Origin: Chthonomonadaceae bacterium
Lineage (GTDB): Bacteria; Armatimonadota; Fimbriimonadia; Fimbriimonadales; Fimbriimonadaceae
Length of the DNA stretch: 64,000 bases
Direction of reading: 5' to 3'
Assembly: GCA_015709495.1 (NCBI GenBank)
Contig: CP054189.1
Location: forward strand, 744,001-808,000
Positions 60,263-64,000 of this stretch are shown here, one piece after another. The translations under genes were made by a program, and so were the position numbers. Position 1 is the stretch's first letter. Every line of letters begins with the position of its first letter. The notes under the pieces are model-generated. The model worked only from the letters and a program-made list of their open reading frames with translations. It made no database searches and was not told where the DNA came from.

Positions 60263-61210
60263 TCAGGAGGTTGCTGCGGAGCGCCAGCGATCGATGGCGA
60301 CCGCTGCGACGATGATGCATCCCGTGACCACCTCTTGCACCCAGTTCGGCAAGAGGACGTGAGAGCAGCCTGACTTGATCGTCGACATGATCAACGCGCC
60401 CAGCAGACTCCCCCAGACCGATCCCGTGCCGCCCGAAAGGCTCGCGCCGCCGATTACCGTGGCCGCGATGACCTCGAGTTCGAGCCCCACCGCCACCGTG
60501 GGATCGCCCACCGTGAGCCGAGAAAACTGAATCAACCCCGCAAGGCCCGCCGTCGCTCCTCCCAAAACGTACACCCACACACGAGTCCGCTCCACGGGCA
60601 CCCCGCTCACCCTTGCCGCTTGCTCGTTGGACCCGACCGCCACGACGTGCCGGCCGAAGACCGAGTTTCGAAGGGAGTAGGCGGCAACGGATGCGAGCAG
60701 AATCAGCGCCCAAACGCCCCAAGGGACGATCATCCATTTCCGATCGGCCCCCAGCTGAGAGATGAGGTCGCTGAGCCAGGTGAGGGGCGCGTCGATCTTC
60801 TGGTCGTGGGCGATCCCCTTCGCAACCCCTCGGATCACGAGAAAACTGCCCAGCGTCACGATGAAGGCGCCCACCCGAAGTTGAGTGATGAGAACCCCGT
60901 TCAAGAGCCCACAAAACGCCGCGCCGGCGACTCCGATCCCGGCAGCGAACGCGGGCGAAAGCCCACGTTCCAGGCTGAATGCGATAAGAACCGTCACGAA
61001 GGCGATCATCGAACCGACCGAGAGGTCGATCCCTCCGCTGACGATCACGTAAGTCATCCCGACGGCGGCGAACCCCACGATCGTCGACTGCCTGAGGATC
61101 GTCTCGAAGTTCTCGCGGCTGGAGAAGTTGTCAGGCGCAAGCAGCGCGAAAACACCAAAGACCGCCAGCCATGCCGTGAGAAGCCCCAGAAAGTTCGCGT
61201 ATCGCTTCAA
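60263..61210 (-). CDS. rbsC: Ribose-type ABC transporter permease
   Basis: 315 residues from TTG 61210. Nine to ten membrane helices, with VSGGIDLSVGSMIAFV and VIGGASLSGGTGSVWGSLLGALIM, signatures of the RbsC/AraH permeases. It receives sugar from the binding protein encoded just upstream (rbsB, 15 bases away). No ATP-binding gene is next to it on either side; the gene converges with a TPR gene after 8 bases. Confidence 0.92.
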   Translation of the reverse strand: MKRYANFLGLLTAWLAVFGVFALLAPDNFSSRENFETILRQSTIVGFAAVGMTYVIVSGGIDLSVGSMIAFVTVLIAFSLERGLSPAFAAGIGVAGAAFCGLLNGVLITQLRVGAFIVTLGSFLVIRGVAKGIAHDQKIDAPLTWLSDLISQLGADRKWMIVPWGVWALILLASVAAYSLRNSVFGRHVVAVGSNEQAARVSGVPVERTRVWVYVLGGATAGLAGLIQFSRLTVGDPTVAVGLELEVIAATVIGGASLSGGTGSVWGSLLGALIMSTIKSGCSHVLLPNWVQEVVTGCIIVAAVAIDRWRSAATS

Positions 61211-61225
61211 GAGGATCAGCCCGAT

Positions 61226-62215
61226 TTACGATTGCGGCGGCGCGAGCAGCTTGGCGATGTCGGGTTCGGAGCGGTTTTCCTTGGTGGCCAACACCGCCCC
61301 AGTGTCGATTCTCTTCTCCACCTGTTCGCCCCGCAGATGGCTTACCAAAGTCTTGACGGCGAGATAGCCCATCTTGTGGGGGTCCTGAAGAACAAGCCCA
61401 TCGATCTCTCCGGCCTCCAACGCCGCGACGAGCTTGGGCGAAGCGTCGAACCCTACGAAGCGGACCTTGCCCGCGAGGCTCGCGCCTTGCAGGGCTCGCA
61501 GCATCCCGAAAGTCGAGCTCTCGTTGGGGCAGAAAATGCCTTCGAGGTCGAGCCCGTCCGCCTTTCGAAAACGAGACAGCAGGTTCTCACTGGCCCGCTG
61601 GGCAGTTTCGACCGTCGCACCCGCGTACTGGTTCGAGGACACTACCTTCAAACCCGCTTCTTGGGCCGCCTTTAGAAACCCCTCCTCGCGCTGGGTGGTG
61701 CTGGCGCTGCCCTCTTGATACCGAAGCACGATCACCCTGCCCGAACCCCCCAATAGTTCGGCCATACGCTCCCCGGCGATCTGGCCGCCGCGGAAACTGT
61801 CGGTCGCAACGAAGCTCACGGTCTCGACGTCCTTCAGCGCGGAGTCGAAAATGAGCACAGGAATCCCCGACTTTTGGGCCGTATCCACAGGCAACCGTAG
61901 CGCCGTATCGTCGAGCGGGGCGAGAACGATTCCATCGACTTTCTGGGTGATGAAGTTCTCGATGACCTTGATCTGCTCTTCTCGGTCGTCCTCCTTCAGC
62001 GGCCCCTTCCAAATCACCTCGACGCCGAATTCGTTGCCCGCTTCCTGAGCCCCGGCATTGACTGACTTCCAAAACTCGTGCGTCGTACCCTTCGGAATCA
62101 CAGCGACGCGCAGCTTGCCCTCGGGCGATACGGGCCCATCCGAGGGCGCATCCGGAGAACCGCAACCCGCCAGCGCCACAACGGGGAGCAGAAAAGCCAG
62201 GACCTGAACTCTCAT
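61226..62215 (-). CDS. rbsB: Sugar ABC transporter substrate-binding lipoprotein
   Basis: 329 residues. N-terminal lipobox VVALAGCGS with acylated Cys. Periplasmic binding protein of the RbsB type: VAVIPKGTTHEFWKSVNAGAQ, VDGIVLAPLDDTAL and VIVLRYQEG, and DLEGIFCPNESS. Binds a pentose or hexose for import with RbsC. The ATG has an AGAGG site eight bases upstream. Lies between galactokinase and rbsC in an operon. Confidence 0.93.
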   Translation of the reverse strand: MRVQVLAFLLPVVALAGCGSPDAPSDGPVSPEGKLRVAVIPKGTTHEFWKSVNAGAQEAGNEFGVEVIWKGPLKEDDREEQIKVIENFITQKVDGIVLAPLDDTALRLPVDTAQKSGIPVLIFDSALKDVETVSFVATDSFRGGQIAGERMAELLGGSGRVIVLRYQEGSASTTQREEGFLKAAQEAGLKVVSSNQYAGATVETAQRASENLLSRFRKADGLDLEGIFCPNESSTFGMLRALQGASLAGKVRFVGFDASPKLVAALEAGEIDGLVLQDPHKMGYLAVKTLVSHLRGEQVEKRIDTGAVLATKENRSEPDIAKLLAPPQS

Positions 62216-62278
62216 CTAAGCACCTCTTCGAGACCCTTCCATTCTAACCGTTCCCAGCAAGAGGGCGGCGGCAACGCC

Positions 62279-63610
62279 TTACGCCAGACGCTCACAAGCG
62301 CGGTCGGGCCGAAAGCTCCAGAACGCCGCCTGGCTCGCGGCCTCAGGGAACTGGTCCTCGTACGTCCGACGCCACTCTCGGAGAAACTCGGGCGCACGGC
62401 CTGCCCGGACGATCGCCCAAACGCTGCCCCCGAATCCCGCGCCGAACGAGGAAGCGGCGTCGGCCCCGGCTTCGTAGGCCCACGCCGCAAGGAACGAGGT
62501 TTCCGGAGTCTGATTTCGCAGGAGCGTCTCTGCCGCGCGCTGCGATTCTTTCGCCAAGCGGCCGAGAAATTCGAAGTCTTCTTGAGTCAACGCGCGGCTC
62601 GCCATGGGAACCCACTCGTTGCTTTCGGACTGAAAGTGCTCCAGTCGCCTTTGGAGATCGGTCCGGTCAGGCGGGATCGACTGGAGCGCGTTCGAATAGC
62701 CCCATACGGCGAGCGCCTCGGCCAGATGGCGAAACTTGCGCCCCGCAGCAGACTCGCAAAGATCGTGAAGCTCCGAGGCGAGCCGGGAAGCCAAGTTGTA
62801 CTCTTCCTTGGCCGCCCCCGCTTTGTGCGCGTGGAGCCCGCTGAAGGCCACCGCGACCACTCGCTCCGATGCCAGTCGGCAGGTCGATTCTCGGTTCGCC
62901 GGCAGGTAGGAGTACGTCGAAAACCGCTCGGCCTCCGAGCAAAGAATCGCAACGTGGTCCTCACTTCCCCCACGGGTGCCGACCCCATCCGCCGAATCCA
63001 GCCCCTCAAACGCGCGCCCAGCTTCGACGCACGCAAGATACTCAGCGAGTCGCGGGAGGTCCTGAAACACACGCAGGAACGCCTCGTAGTCGCGCAGTTG
63101 GGCCGCCGCCAGAGCGCACAGGCACGTCCCGATCAGCAGCGCAGAGGAACTGCTCATCCCAGATTCGGAGGGGAGGTCGCTGGCGAACGAGATCAGCGCG
63201 CCGCCCCGAAAACCGCCGAAATCCGCCGCAAGCCGCCGGAGCCCTACTTCGGAATAGAGCTTCCAGTCGGGCCCCGAAGCCTCCCCTTGCCCCGGGTCGA
63301 TCACGACTTCTTCCCCCCGCACCCGGTCGAAGACTCGGACTCCCGGCTCCTTCGACGGTTGAGCGAGAAAGACCAATGCCCGATCGGAGGCGCAGGTGAT
63401 CGACCTCCCGCCCGCATAGTCCGTATGCTTGCCGAATAGCTCGATCCGTCCCGGAACGCGAAAGATCGCGGCGGGCGCCTCAGGGTCGATTCGTTCCAAG
63501 AGAAGACGGAGGAGCGGCTCTTCCTGCGCCCTCGCCGACGATCCAACCGCCTCCACGCTTTCGGGGGCGCGAATAAGATTAGAGACCGAGGCGGGCGAAG
63601 AAGAGGTCAT
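62279..63610 (-). CDS. galK: Galactokinase
   Basis: 443 residues from ATG 63610. GHMP kinase motifs are in order: FRVPGRIELFGKHTDYAGG (galactokinase signature with Lys for the usual Glu at GEHTDY), DLPSESGMSSSSALLIG (phosphate loop), and GAGFGGSVWAI near the end. Catalyses galactose to galactose-1-phosphate with ATP. The Lys substitution and the longer length mean another sugar kinase of the same family is possible. First gene before the rbsB-rbsC pair, implying use of the imported sugar. Confidence 0.9.
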   Translation of the reverse strand: MTSSSPASVSNLIRAPESVEAVGSSARAQEEPLLRLLLERIDPEAPAAIFRVPGRIELFGKHTDYAGGRSITCASDRALVFLAQPSKEPGVRVFDRVRGEEVVIDPGQGEASGPDWKLYSEVGLRRLAADFGGFRGGALISFASDLPSESGMSSSSALLIGTCLCALAAAQLRDYEAFLRVFQDLPRLAEYLACVEAGRAFEGLDSADGVGTRGGSEDHVAILCSEAERFSTYSYLPANRESTCRLASERVVAVAFSGLHAHKAGAAKEEYNLASRLASELHDLCESAAGRKFRHLAEALAVWGYSNALQSIPPDRTDLQRRLEHFQSESNEWVPMASRALTQEDFEFLGRLAKESQRAAETLLRNQTPETSFLAAWAYEAGADAASSFGAGFGGSVWAIVRAGRAPEFLREWRRTYEDQFPEAASQAAFWSFRPDRACERLA

Positions 63611-63743
63611 GCGAAGTTTCGAAGTCCATCGTGGCAGGCTTTTCGGGATTTGCGCTACGTCCAAGGCGAAGCGCTCTCCCAGCGGGCAAACTCGCTCTCC
63701 AAGACCCTCTTGCGTGCCCCGGAAGCATCGGCTAACATGGATC

Positions 63744-64000
63744 ATGCGATCTTTGTCCCCACGATTGGCCCTGTGGCTTGCTCTGGCCCTCGTCCTTGGG
63801 CCCGCGACGGGCCACGCAGATCCGGCCCGTCCCTACCGGCCCTCGCCAACCGAGGTTCGGGAGAACTACCGCAAGGCGCAGTCCTTGCGGAGCCTCTACT
63901 CGAATAAGGCCCTCAACCTGAACCTGCAAGCAAATTGGTACGACTCGGGCAAGAGGCTCTGGTACCGCCGAGACACCGCCCCCGAGCGAACCGAGTTCGT
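63744..64000 (+). CDS. Start of an exported S9/DPP-IV-like peptidase (partial, cut by window edge)
   Basis: 85 codons. A signal peptide (MRSLSPRLALWLALALVLGPATGHA) precedes a region with ANWYDSGKRLWYRRDTAPERTEF, which resembles the first propeller blade of dipeptidyl peptidase IV type S9 enzymes (pattern W-Y-R-x-D). The catalytic domain would lie beyond the window. Divergent from galK. Confidence 0.6.
   Translation, partial: MRSLSPRLALWLALALVLGPATGHADPARPYRPSPTEVRENYRKAQSLRSLYSNKALNLNLQANWYDSGKRLWYRRDTAPERTEF

Noticed and set aside
1-64000. CRISPR arrays, rRNA genes, replication origin
   Set aside because: No regularly spaced repeats of 25-40 bases with unique spacers, no rRNA-like sequence and no DnaA box cluster were seen.

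Overview
The window looks like the chromosome of a diderm, aerobic, heterotrophic bacterium of fairly high G+C. Genes are tightly packed with many 1-4 base stop/start overlaps, and GTG and TTG starts are common. The combination of alternative complex III, an A2-type caa3 cytochrome oxidase, PEP-CTERM sorted surface proteins, FHA/von Willebrand signalling genes and selenocysteine tRNA fits Armatimonadota (Fimbriimonadia-like) best. That assignment is an inference from gene content; no rRNA or marker phylogeny is available here.

Layout. 1-5463 (+): end of an alternative complex III / caa3 oxidase operon (ActF end, small membrane protein, Sco, CoxB with fused cytochrome c, CoxA, CoxC, CoxD). 5466-7926 (-): arsR-arsM-purN-plsC. 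8044-21473: an accessory island. It holds the 5' stump of a secreted-protein gene cut by an IS256-family element, a three-gene operon (tiny Cys-rich secreted peptide, VKOR-DsbA fusion, 643-residue unknown), then an array of three Rhs core/C-terminal tip cassettes, each followed by a putative immunity gene. The island ends in an Rhs fragment cut by an IS3 remnant, repeat-rich noncoding DNA and a tRNA-Sec gene. 21650-31242: housekeeping and signalling genes (zinc-ribbon protein, SprT-like protein, Nnr, an FHA/FHA/vWA trio, TrpG/PabA, beta-helix protein). 31220-35608 (-): a very large FtsX-type permease fused to a degenerate M28 peptidase. 35753-42933: a PEP-CTERM protein, cytochrome c maturation genes ccmABCD, a methyltransferase, a TauE/SafE permease, an S9 peptidase, and a second PEP-CTERM protein behind a sigma-54 type promoter. 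43049-50770 (-): NmrA-like protein, large beta-helix/PA14 protein, amidohydrolase, DNA polymerase I. 50909-60254: mostly plus-strand housekeeping genes (TfoX-N, M42 peptidase, MerR, glycosyltransferase-TPR, DegT aminotransferase, PII protein, TPR protein) with a Maf gene on the minus strand. 60263-63610 (-): galactokinase and two parts of a ribose-type ABC transporter. 63744-end: start of an S9/DPP-IV-like peptidase.

Most noteworthy parts. The Rhs array carries three different tips on near-identical cores. Two of the tips look like cell-wall enzymes (NlpC/P60- or CHAP-like, and L,D-transpeptidase/Tlde1-like), and each tip is coupled to a different downstream gene. The adjacent operon may be a previously undescribed secreted disulfide-peptide system with its own oxidative folding machine. 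Outside the island, the sigma-54 promoter and thioester-like motifs of the PEP-CTERM proteins, the FHA-docking tail of the vWA protein, and a ccmD gene hidden in the 3' end of ccmC deserve attention.
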